From NCBI GenBank assembly GCA_014529385.2, contig CM043947.1:101539811-101603810 (forward strand): DNA of 64,000 nucleotides. Direction: 5' to 3'. This stretch comes from Adiantum capillus-veneris (taxonomy: Eukaryota > Streptophyta > Polypodiopsida > Polypodiales > Pteridaceae). A program made the position numbers and the translations under genes. How positions within the stretch are numbered: the stretch's first letter is position 1; each line of letters starts with the position of its first letter. This document shows positions 1-11,253 of the stretch, piece by piece. The notes under the pieces are model-generated. The model made no database searches. It saw only the letters and a program-made list of their open reading frames with translations, and was not told the origin of the DNA.

Positions 1-1667
1 AATTATTGATGTGGTGAAAGGAGAGAAACTTCCATCGGAGTGAGTGAATTTGTTTTACTTGTGCGGTTGCCTACTCCATATGTTGATAGTGTGGGTGCAT
101 TTTTACAAGAGAAGTTAGTTGTTAGTGGTAATAATCACTAGAATTGTTAGTGATACATTTACAATGGGTAGGATGAGTTGATTTGATGAAGGAAGAGGGG
201 TGAATTAAAAGAGAATCATTGAGATGGTGAAGCTTTGAAGAAGCTTGAACTCACCCTTGTGTAGATTGTGGAAAAAATGACCGCTTGTCTTCTTCTTCTT
301 CTTCGCTTCTTTACGCCGCCGCCACGGTTGACCACCACGATGAAAAGAGGATTTGTTGATGAAAAATCCTCAATTTGCAGAAGTTATCATGGTTAAGATG
401 CTGAATTTTAGATATTTTTAGGAGAGGTAAATGAAATTGTAACATAGAAGCAATAGAGAGAGACATGGAGAGGGTGTCACGTATGTAGAGGTTCATAAAA
501 GAACTATAGGGATGAGAGAGAAGGGTAATGGTGAAGAGGGTGGGAGAAGCCATGGAAATTGCAGGTTTGAGTGAGGGAAGGAGAGGGAGGGATGTGTAAC
601 AGTGAGTAGGTGTGTGGAAGGGTGAGAGAAGACTAAGGGTTACTTGTGAGAAAACTTGGCAGACTGGGGTCCACTCAAAAACTCATAGCTCACCGCTGGT
701 AGCTCCAAAAATCATGAAAAAATTTGAGGTGATTATTCAGAGCGTGGGCTACATTTTCTCTTTTGACCACCGCTCCAAATTCGGAGTGGAGATAGGTGCC
801 AAAATTCTCACCAAAAAGACTTTTTTTATGCCTGCAAAAGTCTTTTAGTGGCCCCCTCCTTTGTTGAATTTGTACAATGCATCCAAGAGTGAGCCCCTCC
901 TTTGTCATATTATAATACAAAGCATCCAATTTGCCCTTGACCCATGCATGGAGGAGGATTATTGGTGAATAAAGAAATATATACATAGTGGGACTAGTGT
1001 ATGGACTATTCATGGACTTTAGCTCAATGAGCACATGGTGTTAGAATAATGAGTAAAAATAATAATAAAAATATGGAGGAGTTATGGATATGGAAAGATA
1101 TTGGAATCATATGATATGGTCCCTCTTTGAATTATTTTGGGTGAAAGAGGAAAAGGTATGCAAGTAAATAATATAATAAACATAACCAATGAGTAGAAAT
1201 CAATTTTTTGTTTTCATGAGGGTGAAGGTGAAAATGTGGGAGTGATTTGTATAAAGAAAAAATATGAGGTTAGAGTATGTACATATTGGCAAAAAATATA
1301 ATTATGGTGTAAGAGGATGAAAGAAGGTGTACATAGGTTTAATAAAATACACACCTAAGTAGAAATATTTAAATAAAATACCAAAATAATTATAAAAAAT
1401 CCCTATATTTAGGCCATACATACAATGAAATATTTACACACAAAGAGGCCATAATATACTTTTATTTTTTATTTTTTTTATTTTTTTTGGCTCAACTAGC
1501 CCAGTGACTAGCTAGCTGAGGGTTTTTAAGAAGATATGGGAAAAGCCCTCTAACTCACACACGTCTATGTACAGTGAAATGGTAGGGATAGCCATAGCGT
1601 TTGGGTGAATTTGGTAGGGTGAAGTAACTTACTATGGCAATTATGGAGAGCCAAAAAACGGCTATCA
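1..1667 (-). repeat. 3' LTR of the Tat-type element (partial)
   Basis: Direct repeat of 8545-10209. The inner end is CA at 1666-1667 on the plus strand, i.e. TG at the LTR start in element orientation, directly next to a purine tract. The 80-codon minus ORF at 311-553 recurs unchanged at 8855-9097, which reflects LTR identity rather than a gene. The missing outer part includes the TATA box seen in the other LTR. Confidence 0.92.
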
Positions 1668-1680
1668 TTAGCCCTCCCCC
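1668..1680 (-). other. Polypurine tract of the Tat-type element
   Basis: The minus strand reads GGGGGAGGGCTAA immediately before the TG of the 3' LTR. This is the expected plus-strand priming site for reverse transcription, and its position fixes the LTR boundary at 1667. Confidence 0.8.
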
Positions 1681-1695
1681 AGGATGATGGTATAT

Positions 1696-2226
1696 TCATA
1701 TACCATCATAGAGAATCTTTTCCAAAGAGAGTGCTTCAGAGTCCTTGATGAAATCTTCATTGTTTGGCCCCTCAAAATTTTGGCTGGAGTTACACTCATG
1801 CTTCATGTAACAATACTTACATGAGACAGCGGCCTTTGGACAGATCTTTGGTAGATCCTTTGGTAGAAGGCGACTCAAATAGGGCTTCAAGCGATACCCG
1901 TTTACCTTCCTGGAGTGCTCTTTACCATTTGAGTCCATAAGCTGATAGTAACTAGAATTGAAAGCCTTCTGGACTATGTATGGCCCTTGCCATCTAGTTT
2001 CAAACTTGGCATCAAAACGATTGTCAAGTCGATTGTCATACCTTAGCACAAGCTCTCCTTCCTTGATGCCTTTGTCCTTCAGTTTCTTGTCGTGCGTTTC
2101 TTTCGCTTGTGTGGCTTTCCTCTTGTAGCACTCATATGCTGCTTCTCTTTTCCACTCAAGCTCCACTAACATAAGAAGTCGATCCATCCATACCTCTTGA
2201 ACATCTTGTGCTCCTTTGCCATGAAG
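1696..2226 (-). pseudogene. Integrase C-terminal part, Tat-type element
   Basis: This is the continuation of the integrase in the same frame, downstream of an in-frame TGA at 2227-2229. The 163-codon stretch after the first Met carries the basic C-terminal integrase region. It has an RWQGPYIVQKAF segment and a GYRLKPYL segment, typical of the small SH3-like fold that ends gypsy integrases. It ends at 1696, just before the purine tract, so it is the natural end of pol. I infer it was once joined to the upstream segment. It has no chromodomain, as expected for Tat elements. Confidence 0.82.
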
Positions 2227-4191
2227 TCACATTGTTGGAATGTTGAGCTCGATAGGCTGCAAAGCCTCTTGACCATAGACCAAGTGAAATGGTGTGAACT
2301 CCGTGGCTTCCCTATATGTGGTTCGATATGCCCACAAGGCACCATCCAAGAAGTCATCCCATAACTTTGTCTTGTTTTGCACCATCTTTCTAATGATTCC
2401 TGCAATGACACCATTAGCCTTCTCCACCAAACCATTTGACTGTGGGTAGTATGGTGTGCTATGACGATGTAGAATGTGATGTTCTTCACAGACTTCTGTG
2501 GGCAATCCCTTTCTAAACCCTGGACCATTATAAGAAACAATCTCCAAAGGTGTGCCAAATCTACAACAAATGTGAGTGTAGACGAATTTGCTCACTGTCC
2601 TCTCATTTACCTTTGCCACACTTTGTGCTTCCACCCACCTAGTCATATAGTCTACACCCACTAGAATGTAGAGTTTACCATTTTTTGTCCTAGGCAGAGG
2701 ACCCATAGCATCAATGCCCCACTTTTCAAAGGGTCCATTTGCAAGCACGATTTGCCTCGGGCCATGCACCAACCTTCTATTTCCATTTATCTGACAATTG
2801 TGACAGCTTTTACACCAATGTTGAACATCCACATGCAAGCTTGGCCAAACATACCCCGCAAGCAAAATCTTCTTCACAGTTGATTCTTGGGCAAAATGAC
2901 CACCACATGCCTCTTCATGAAAACCTTTTAGAATGGCTGGAATTTCCTTGATAGTTGGTACTCTTCTGCACACTTGATCCTTCCCTCTTTGATAGAGGGA
3001 GCCGTCTAGGAAGAGATAGAAACTTGCCTTCTTCATGAGTCTCCTCTTCTGAGCCTTCGTGAAGTCTTGTGGAAACTCACCCTCCAAAATGTAGCCAATA
3101 ATGGGAGCCAACGACTCCAATCCCTGGTATCTCGGTTGCTCGACAGCTGCTGCCACCATGATGACCTGCACTTCTCTCTCAACACATGTAACTGCTTGTT
3201 GTGCAAGTAAATCGGCATCTTCATTTTGTTTCCTCGGAATATGATATAGTTGCACTTCTTCAAACTGATTAAACATCCTACAAATGGCATGAACTTTTGT
3301 CCTTAAGCTTTCATTCTTGCATGCCCAAATGCCTAAAATCTGTTTAACAATGAGAAGTGCATCTCCCTTTACCATGAGACGTTTTATCCCTTGGCCAATG
3401 CACATCTTCAAACCATGAAGTAGTGTGTCGTATTCTGCTTCATTGTTGCTAGTTGAACCTAGTAGATTGACCTTCTCTTTCATGACCACCTCTCCACTTG
3501 GGTTGAGCAACACTATCCCTCCCCTTGCTTTCCCTATGGCTCGTCGAAAAGCTCCATCAAAGAACAAGGTAAAATCATTGGGAATACTTTTTGGTGGTGG
3601 CAATGGTAGGGTCTTTACTTGAGGCACCTTAATTTCCTTCTCATGTACCCTATAAGTGAGAATCCCTGCCAATTGTGCACGCACACTATCTTCTACCTTG
3701 AAAGAGTATTGGAACTCTTGCAACTCCATAATCCACTTTGAGATCCTAGTACTAAGATTCATTTGAGATGACACCCAAGGGAACAACTTTTCTGCAGTGA
3801 GAATTACAAAAGGTTTTGGTAGCAGGTAGGATCTTAGCTTTCTCACCGCAAACATGAGAGAAAGCATCATGAGTTCTGCTTCTGTGTAGTCTCTCTCCAA
3901 AGCATTCATGACCCTACTAGCAAAGTAGATGGGTCGCATCCTTGTACTGTGGGGATCTTGTTGTAGCAACACAGCACCAATTGTTTCCCTTCCAACACTA
4001 GAGCTAACAAAGAATGTGTACTCCCAACAAGGAGGCATGAGTGTTGGTAGCTCTGACAAAATGACTTTAATGTTACAAGAATACTCTTCAAGCTCATCAG
4101 ACCATGCAAATTCTACTTGTGGTGTCAACTTTTGCAAAGGATGAAGCAACTCCGAAGCTAAGTGAATGAAGCATGACATATACTTCACCTT
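2227..4191 (-). pseudogene. RNase H, second RNase H and integrase core, Tat-type element
   Basis: This is a 653-codon segment after its first Met (4188). Residues about 55-165 are the RT-linked RNase H. Residues about 205-335 are a second RNase H, with FFDGA near 210, E250, D276 and a DAD motif near 325. Integrase follows: zinc finger H424, H431, C462, C465, then the catalytic core. The first Asp (D493, GIDAMGP) and the Glu (E589, NGLVE) are present. The second Asp is replaced by Tyr at residue 553, so SDNG reads SYNG, a single-base GAT to TAT change at plus positions 2524-2535. The spacing to E589 is the normal 35 residues. The segment is bounded by in-frame TAG (4192-4194) and TGA (2227-2229). 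The protein should be catalytically dead. Confidence 0.9.
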
Positions 4192-5340
4192 CTAAATGAA
4201 AGAGATGACCTCCTTAAGACTCTTCGGTGATGGGAGCTCAATAAGAGCCTTTGCCTTTGAAGGATCCACCTCAATGCCTTTATAGAAAACTTTGTGACCG
4301 AGCAAGATCACTTCATCCTCACCTATGTGGCACTTGTCGGGGTTGAGTTGACCTCCCATGTCGTAGAGCTTCTTTAAACCTTCTTCTACCCTTTGTAGAT
4401 GCAATGATTTTGAGCTATAAATGCAGAAATCATCAATGAACACCCTAATTGACTTTCCAAAGAATGCTTGAAACACCATGTTCATGAAACGTTGGAATGT
4501 TGCAGGAACATTTGTCAGACCAAATGGCATGACTCTAAAAGCATAACAACCCCAAGGAGTGATAAAGGTTGTTTTCAATTGATCTTCCAATGCGATACCT
4601 ATTTGAAAGTAGCCTGAGTAGCCATCACACACAGTGTACTTCTCATGACCAGCTACCTCATTTAGTATCTCATCCTGAAATAGGAGGGGAAAGTGATCTC
4701 TTTTTGTTGCCTCATTGAGTGGACGGTAATCCACACACACCCTCCACTTTCCGTTTTTCTTAGGAGTGACAACAACGGGAGAGACCCACTTTGAATTCTC
4801 CACTGGATAAATGAAACCTGCTGCTAGAAGCTTTCTTACCTCCTTGAGTAAAGCCTGCTCCTTGATGACTCCTAGCCTTCGTAGCTTCTGAGCCTTAGGT
4901 GTGGCCTCTGGCTTCAACTCAATTTTGTGTTGAACAGCATCTACTCCACGCACATCGGTGTAGTCTTTAGCAAAAAGCCTAGGAAATTTCCTTAGCACAC
5001 ATTTGAACTCCTCTCTTTCATCCTTTGTAAGTGTTGTAGATAGCATACCTTCTAGCATTCTTTCATCTTCCACTTTTTGGTTCTCTTGGGAACCTACCTC
5101 CTCCAAACCTTGACAAGAGGTCTCTTGGTTGGTTGGCTTAAACCTTACCCCCATGACTTTGATGGAAGACTCCTCTTCAGTAATGTTGCCGCTACTTTCT
5201 TCTTCTGAAGTGTTATCGGTCCAACCTTCTTCCGTCTCACTTTGAGATGATTCTTCATGGAGCTCCTCTTGGCGTTGCTCCTTCATGTCAAAGACAACCT
5301 TCTTATGATTGTCATTCCTGCAAATTAGCTTTCCACTCTC
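4192..5340 (-). pseudogene. Reverse transcriptase, Tat-type element
   Basis: This is the same frame as the gag-protease segment, between TAG at 5341-5343 and TAG at 4192-4194. Numbering from the first Met (5286), the RT fold runs from about residue 120 to 364. Visible motifs are CVDYRPLNEATKRDHFP near 185-200, catalytic D221, MPFGLTNVPATFQRFM near 253-268, and FIDDF with D285 and D286. All three catalytic Asp residues are intact. The first 110 residues are acidic and Glu/Ser-rich, a linker after the protease. The RT ends abruptly at a TAG inside what should be the RT-to-RNase H connection, and the next segment resumes in the same frame. An RT from this copy would lack RNase H. Confidence 0.9.
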
Positions 5341-6975
5341 CTAATCCTGCAAAGCTCGCATTTTCATTAGCCATGGTCTCCCTAGGATAAATGGATAACC
5401 ATTTCCTTTGGTAGACATGACATAGAAATCCACTGCCTTCTTAATGCCAAAGGCCTCCACAAAAACATTTTTACAAATGCCTACGCACCTAGCCTTGCTA
5501 TTGTTTGCCATCTTGACCTTAATTTCAGGTGTCTCATGGATGTGCATGCCTAGTTTTTGCATGAGTCCCTCTGTCATGATGCAAATTTGTGCACCCCCAT
5601 CCACTAGACCTTTCCTAACCAATCTCCTTTTTATGTAGCAATCTAGCACAGGTGTAATGTCCTCATTCATTTCAGCTTGTGCAATTTTTACAACAGGCAC
5701 ACTCTCTTTTACCTTTCTCCTAGTGCTAACTGCCCTTGTTAAATCCCTCCTAACTTGTGGACATAATGCAAGAAATTGAGGCCATGAGATATCAGGACCC
5801 TTACCTCTCATGTCTTCCAACAGGTTGTATGGAGCCATTCCATGTCCAAGAGGGAAGTCTTGGAGGTTGATACGACGTCGATTCCTCTTAGCCTCCTTGG
5901 TCTCCTTTGCCTTCTTTTCTCGTCCATGGTCACTTTGTGATGTAACTCCTTCTTTCTCCTTACCTTTCCCTCGGCCACACTTAATGCCATTTGCTTCCAT
6001 GTCAACCTCTCTTGAATTTGTCACCTCTACCACATGCACGTTTGGGTCTGGCAAAGGTGGAACTCCTTCCACTCCTTGTGGAGGTGGTCTTGCTCCATTT
6101 GGCCTTTGTATAAGCCATGGTTGCTGACTAGTTCCTTCACCTGCATTCATCACTAGGTAATTCAAGTTAGGTCTCCCTGGCTCCCCATGGGGCCAAGGAC
6201 AATTATACATCCCATGTCCAGACTCACCGCAATTCCAACATTGCAAGACTCTCCTAGGTCGTGGGTCTCGCTCTTCAGACTTCTTTGCTTGTCCTTTTGG
6301 ACCTACAGCTTGTGCAAGGTGAATTGACAAGCTGCTTAAAGATTCATTTAACTTCTCAATCACTTCCGCCGTTACCTCAGGAAGCTCCTTACATGTTGAT
6401 GCTTGTGACTTACCTTTGGGTCTAAGACCTTCTATTGGAACCTCCCCCCTTAAGCACTTGAGTTTCCTATATTTCTCAGCAGCCCTAGTTTCAGCTGCAT
6501 CAAAGGTAGCAGGTGCACCCGCCTCAACTTTTACCTTAAGGTCAGGAAAGAGTCCGGCTATGAACCTCTCCTTCTTTAGAAATTCTGCACCATCACCAGG
6601 GTTAGCAACATTTCGTATCCATAGAGCCCAAAGACGTAGGAACTCTTGCTTGTACAAATAGTAGTCATCTAAGTCTTTTTGCTTATGAGAAACAATGTCT
6701 TGCCATAATTTCTGAGTGTTTTGGGGATCAAAGAAGTATTTCTTGAAACGATTCAAAACTTCCGTGTAATTCCCTTTAACTTCCTCAAGCAAAGAGTCAA
6801 ACCAAGTGCTAGCATCTTTCCTAAGGACCACCTCAAACATTTCTACACGTTCTTGATCAGTTACTATCCTCTTGATACAGCAAGACATCTTGAAATTCGC
6901 TAGAAATAATTCTGCATCCTCTCCAGGCTCTCCAAAGAAAAGAGGATATCCAGACATTTGGCGTTGGCTCTCCAT
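5341..6975 (-). CDS. Gag-protease polyprotein, Tat-type element
   Basis: Gag packages the element RNA and the protease cuts the polyprotein. I prefer the Met at 6975 because the MSGYPLFFGEPGEDAELFLANF stretch typical of gag starts there; the frame stays open up to 7053. Counting from 7053, the gag core is about residues 35-200 (WFDSLLEEV, FKKYF, LRLW motifs). A CCHC zinc knuckle has C272, C275, H280 and C285. A Lys/Arg-rich segment spans about 355-400. The aspartic protease has its active site at D485-G486-G487, and FILGRPWL near 555. DGG in place of DSG/DTG occurs in other gypsy proteases, so I do not count it as a defect. The frame ends in TAG at 5341 and continues in the same frame into RT, so the stop may be an old boundary or a lesion. 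Confidence 0.85.
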   Translation of the reverse strand: MESQRQMSGYPLFFGEPGEDAELFLANFKMSCCIKRIVTDQERVEMFEVVLRKDASTWFDSLLEEVKGNYTEVLNRFKKYFFDPQNTQKLWQDIVSHKQKDLDDYYLYKQEFLRLWALWIRNVANPGDGAEFLKKERFIAGLFPDLKVKVEAGAPATFDAAETRAAEKYRKLKCLRGEVPIEGLRPKGKSQASTCKELPEVTAEVIEKLNESLSSLSIHLAQAVGPKGQAKKSEERDPRPRRVLQCWNCGESGHGMYNCPWPHGEPGRPNLNYLVMNAGEGTSQQPWLIQRPNGARPPPQGVEGVPPLPDPNVHVVEVTNSREVDMEANGIKCGRGKGKEKEGVTSQSDHGREKKAKETKEAKRNRRRINLQDFPLGHGMAPYNLLEDMRGKGPDISWPQFLALCPQVRRDLTRAVSTRRKVKESVPVVKIAQAEMNEDITPVLDCYIKRRLVRKGLVDGGAQICIMTEGLMQKLGMHIHETPEIKVKMANNSKARCVGICKNVFVEAFGIKKAVDFYVMSTKGNGYPFILGRPWLMKMRALQD

Positions 6976-7569
6976 TGAATTGATTTCAAAGTGACACGTT
7001 TTTGTTTTTTCTTTCTTTAAAAGATTTACACAATAATATTTTCTAAATTGCAATCTATTCTACAACAAAATAAAAATATTCACATCAAATGACCTATGAT
7101 AATCAATAAGAGGTAGAATGACAGGGTTTGGTGACGCGAGAATTTCTCCTACTCTTTGGGCACCAAACATGAATACCATACGTTGTTGAAAATGGATTTT
7201 TCTACTAATTGCAATGTTTACTCTAATGTGTGGAGTGAAATGAAAGGGAAAAACCTGTATTCCTGGGCCATTATCCATGGTCTATGCATGACCTAATTCT
7301 TAAAACAAAACAAAAATATAAACGTCCAAACTAAGGTCGTACCTAATGAGAGGCAAAATAAAAGGATTTACTGATGCGTTTATCTCTACCAACTTAAGAG
7401 GACCTAAAATTCTACGAATTACTCGCTGAAATTGCAACTAAGTACTAACAATTATGTGTACCTTTTGCCTTGCAATGGGAATGAAGGGATCATACAAATT
7501 CTCGTGATTCATGCAAGCTACTTGATTATGCTAAAGGTTGAACCTTCACAAAACATACACAAGCCTGTT
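6976..7569 (-). other. 5' leader of the Tat-type element
   Basis: This untranslated stretch lies between primer site and gag. It holds only short open frames. Two AT-rich, loosely similar segments are visible (around 7060-7160 and 7300-7380), each with a form of AAAACAAAATAAAAATAT and a CCTAATGAGAGG-type motif, which looks like a diverged internal duplication. Confidence 0.55.
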
Positions 7570-7586
7570 CCTCAGTGGGGGCACCA
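7570..7586 (-). other. Primer-binding site of the Tat-type element
   Basis: On the minus strand, four bases after the LTR end, the sequence reads TGGTGCCCCCACTGAGG. A TGG start matches the CCA tail of a tRNA, and the position is right. It differs from the initiator-Met site TGGTATCAGAGC used by other elements here. I have not assigned the tRNA. Confidence 0.6.
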
Positions 7587-7849
7587 AAATTGGGGCGGTC
7601 CGGGGTGGGCAACAAGAAGAGCAACCTCTAGACACCCTTCAAGGCTCCCGTGCTGCTCAATGGGGCTGGGGCACAACACAACACAAACCAAAACAACAAA
7701 CCCACAGCCAAATCCCAACTACACAAGGGGCACCACCTAGTTTAAGAGCGAACTAGGACGCAAAAGAGGAGAATCGTTAGAGCAACCCACAAACAAGCAA
7801 TGAATTTACACTAACCCTAACACCAATGGAACACTCTCACACACTAAAA

Positions 7850-7852
<3 letters not shown>

Positions 7853-7896
<44 letters not shown>
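7853..7896. repeat. (GA)n microsatellite inside the LTR
   Basis: About 22 uninterrupted GA units within the 5' LTR, downstream of the TATA box in element orientation, so probably in the transcribed part. Confidence 0.95.
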
Positions 7897-7899
<3 letters not shown>

Positions 7900-8396
7900 T
7901 GTACAACTTAGCTTCAACTTTATATTTTGCACAAAAAGGAACTTAGAGCTTGCGGAATCAAGTGACAAGATTTGGTTATAGCATCACTAGCACATTGTCT
8001 TAGGGTTATGGGAGCCCTCTCACCATCCACCCTCTTACAATGGTAGCCAAACAATAGCCAATGAATCACAAGCAACAAAACAACAACCTTCAATGAAACA
8101 AGTCACCTTATGAAGCTGAATGAGTTTGCCAAGCCAAATTGGAGGAGAAGCGTGAGCCTTTGGACATGAATTGCACCCAAAACTACCAATTCATTGATGT
8201 TGGGGTAGATACAACAATGGTAGGAAGAATATCTTCTACTCGCACTCACTCAAACTAGCTCAAGCTTTTCTATGCACCAAGGTGATGGTGTATAGAAAGC
8301 TTACTCTCTCTTTACAACCAAGATAGAACTGGCGTGTGGTACGCTCAATCTAGTGTGCAATGGTATAGTGATGTCTTTTACAAGGAGAAATGGGTT

Positions 8397-8407
8397 CTAT
8401 TTATAGG
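8397..8407 (-). promoter_or_regulatory. LTR TATA box
   Basis: The minus strand reads CCTATAAATAG followed by AACCC, a near-consensus plant TATA box. It lies about 1.8 kb into the LTR, so U3 would be about 1.8 kb and R plus U5 about 0.8 kb. Its role as the element promoter is inferred from position. Confidence 0.65.
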
Positions 8408-10209
8408 TTTTAGAAGCCTTGATTAGAATTAAGCCTAATCAATTTTATTAGGAGAGATCAAGGATTATGAATTTTTATGAATTTCAAATGAGAATGGGGT
8501 CTCTCTTTTCTCTTGAGTCACATGGGTGTGGGCTCAAGTAAGAGAATTATTGATGTGGTGAAAGGAGAGAAACTTCCATCGGAGTGAGTGAATTTGTTTT
8601 ACTTGTGCGGTTGCCTACTCCATATGTTGATAGTGTGGGTGCATTTTTACAAGAGAAGTTAGTTGTTAGTGGTAATAATCACTAGAATTGTTAGTGATAC
8701 ATTTACAATGGGTAGGATGAGTTGATTTGATGAAGGAAGAGGGGTGAATTAAAAGAGAATCATTGAGATGGTGAAGCTTTGAAGAAGCTTGAACTCACCC
8801 TTGTGTAGATTGTGGAAAAAATGACCGCTTGTCTTCTTCTTCTTCTTCGCTTCTTTACGCCGCCGCCACGGTTGACCACCACGATGAAAAGAGGATTTGT
8901 TGATGAAAAATCCTCAATTTGCAGAAGTTATCATGGTTAAGATGCTGAATTTTAGATATTTTTAGGAGAGGTAAATGAAATTGTAACATAGAAGCAATAG
9001 AGAGAGACATGGAGAGGGTGTCACGTATGTAGAGGTTCATAAAAGAACTATAGGGATGAGAGAGAAGGGTAATGGTGAAGAGGGTGGGAGAAGCCATGGA
9101 AATTGCAGGTTTGAGTGAGGGAAGGAGAGGGAGGGATGTGTAACAGTGAGTAGGTGTGTGGAAGGGTGAGAGAAGACTAAGGGTTACTTGTGAGAAAACT
9201 TGGCAGACTGGGGTCCACTCAAAAACTCATAGCTCACCGCTGGTAGCTCCAAAAATCATGAAAACATTTGAGGTGATTATTCAGAGCGTGGGCTACATTT
9301 TCTCTTTTGACCACCGCTCCAAATTCGGAGTGGAGATAGGTGCCAAAATTCTCACCAAAAAGCCTGTTTTTATGCCTGCAAAAGTCTTTTAGTGGCCCCC
9401 TCCTTTGTTGAATTTGTACAATGCATCCAAGAGTGAGCCCCTCCTTTGTCATATTATAATACAAAGCATCCAAGTTGCCCTTGACCCATGCATGAAGGAG
9501 GATTATTGGTGAATAAAGAAATATTTACATGGTGGGACTAGTGTATGGACTATTCATGGACTTTAGCTCAATGAGCACATGGTGTTAGAATAATGAGTAA
9601 AAATAATAATAAAAATATGGAGGAGTTATGGATATGGAAAGATATTGAAATCATATGATATGGTCCCTCTTTGAATTATTTTGGGTGAAAGAGGAAAAGG
9701 TATGCAAGTAAATAATATAATAAACATAACCAATGAGTAGAAATCAATTTTTTGTTTTCACGAGGGTGAAGGTGAAAATGTGGGAGTGATTTGTATAAAG
9801 GAAAAATATGAGGTTAGATTATGTACATATTGGCAAAAATAATAATTATGGTGTAAGAGGATGAAAGAAGGTGTACATAGGTTTAATAAAACACACACCT
9901 AAGTAGAAATATTTAAATAAAATACCAAAATAATTATAAAAAATCCTTATATTTAAGCCATACATACAATGAAATATTTACACACAAAGAAGCCATAATA
10001 TACTTTTATTTTTTATTTTTTTATTTTTTTGGCTCAACTAGCCCAGTGACTAGCTAGCTGAGGGTTTTTAAGAAGATATGGGAAAAGCCCTCTAACTCAC
10101 ACACGCCTATGTACAGTGAAATGGTAGGGATAGCCATAGCGTTTGGGTGAATTTGGTAGGGTGGAGTAACTTACTATGGCAATTATGGAGAGCCGAAAAA
10201 CGGCTATCA

Positions 10210-10351
<142 letters not shown>

Positions 10352-10436
10352 GTGTGTGTGCATGCATGCACTCATACTTCTATATATGTCAGTGCCCCTC
10401 TGCACGCCATTCGGTTACAACCCCCTTTAAGGGGTT

Positions 10437-10458
10437 TATATATATATATATATATACA
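10437..10458. repeat. (TA)n microsatellite
   Basis: A run of TA dinucleotides between the mirrored microsatellite and the LINE-like remnant. Confidence 0.85.
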
Positions 10459-10499
10459 TATATATGAAGAACACACACACACATATACTTGAGCATGAG

Positions 10500-10961
10500 A
10501 GAGAGAGAGTAGCACATAGCTCTTAATATCGTAGCTCTTACAATGCAAATGTCAGTCAGAAGATCCAAATTGTCAATGAATCTAGAGCCCATAGCAAGGT
10601 CGCATCTGAAGAAGGGAGTTCCCAAATGTGTGTAGACCCTCCTATAGATAGAGCCCATGAAGACTCTAATTTCTGAACATCCCCAAAATAGGTGCATGGT
10701 GAGGGATTCAATTGGGTGCTTGCATCTGACATGGGAACCTTCAGCTAGACCTCTAGCTTTGGCTTTTTCTCGTTTGTGATGAGACCAAAGAGTATTCTCC
10801 AAAGGAAGACTTTGTCTCTCTCTTCACATTTGGCCTTCCAAATGTTTCCAACGACTTGTCTCCATTTGCTTGTTGCCCTCTTTTTGGACCAGGTCCTATT
10901 GATGCGCTTGACTCACTCCTCCGTAGAGCAGCTCTTCATGGATATTTTTAGTCTTAGGTGA
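10500..10961 (-). pseudogene. LINE-type zinc-binding RT tail (zf-RVT-like), frameshifted
   Basis: Translating the minus strand gives KVFLWRILFGLITNEKK near 10775-10835. After a frame change comes a HVRCKHPIESLTMHLFWGC stretch near 10660-10730, in an ORF that reads to 10389. This matches the zinc-binding domain at the C-terminus of plant LINE reverse transcriptases: W..IW.AK...R.KVF.WR, then CP.C...E...HLF..C. One Cys of the first pair appears lost. No endonuclease or RT core is visible upstream, as expected for a short LINE remnant. The family call rests on motif resemblance only. Confidence 0.5.
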
Positions 10962-11253
10962 GTAGAAAAACCTTTCTCCAAGCCACTTCCATGATTTCCA
11001 ATCGGGCAGTTGTAGACGAAAGTGGTGCACACGGTGCTCTCTAGTGGTGGGGTGCTCTGATGCACTATGCATGCAAACTCACAATCTAGCTCAAATCTAC
11101 AGACAAGAGTGCAAAGGCATGAAAATAGAACTGAATTGAAAAATGAACAAAAGATGACAATATCCACAAGCCCTCTAAGGCAGCACCCTATACATAACCA
11201 AGAAGATCATACAAAGACTAGTCTGGTTGCAGCCAACTTTGCCTAGTCCATGA
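10962..11253. other. No recognisable feature
   Basis: Only short open frames are present. The minus frame upstream of the LINE tail continues weakly (a WKSWKWLGERFFYSPK-like stretch near 10915-10990) and may be further LINE sequence. Confidence 0.4.

Larger units (their letters stand above)
1..10209 (-). mobile_element. Tat-type Ty3/gypsy LTR retrotransposon, 3' LTR cut by window edge
   Basis: Two long direct repeats flank a minus-strand gag-pol region. Positions 1-1667 match 8545-10209, with about twenty substitutions and a 2 bp length difference counted by eye. The order in element orientation is 5' LTR (10209 to 7591), primer site, leader, gag, protease, RT, gypsy RNase H, second RNase H, integrase, purine tract, 3' LTR. 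A second RNase H after the ordinary one is characteristic of the Tat branch of Ty3/gypsy, which is the reason for the lineage call. LTRs start TGATAGCC and end CCGCCCCA in element orientation. About 0.95 kb of the 3' LTR lies outside the window, so the target-site duplication cannot be checked; the right flank reads ATATA. Confidence 0.9.
7591..10209 (-). repeat. 5' LTR of the Tat-type element (2.6 kb)
   Basis: Full-length LTR bounded by TG at 7591 and CA at 10209 on the plus strand. The right 1665 bp match the partial 3' LTR. It contains a GA microsatellite (7853-7896) and a TATA box. Low divergence between the two LTRs indicates a recent insertion relative to the other elements here. Confidence 0.85.

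Noticed and set aside
311-553. 80-codon minus ORF present identically at 8855-9097
   Set aside because: It lies inside the LTR pair; identity follows from recent LTR duplication, and there is no motif or codon signal.
690-1034. 114-codon minus ORF in the left LTR
   Set aside because: The matching ORF in the other LTR is shortened by ordinary substitutions, so it is not conserved as protein.
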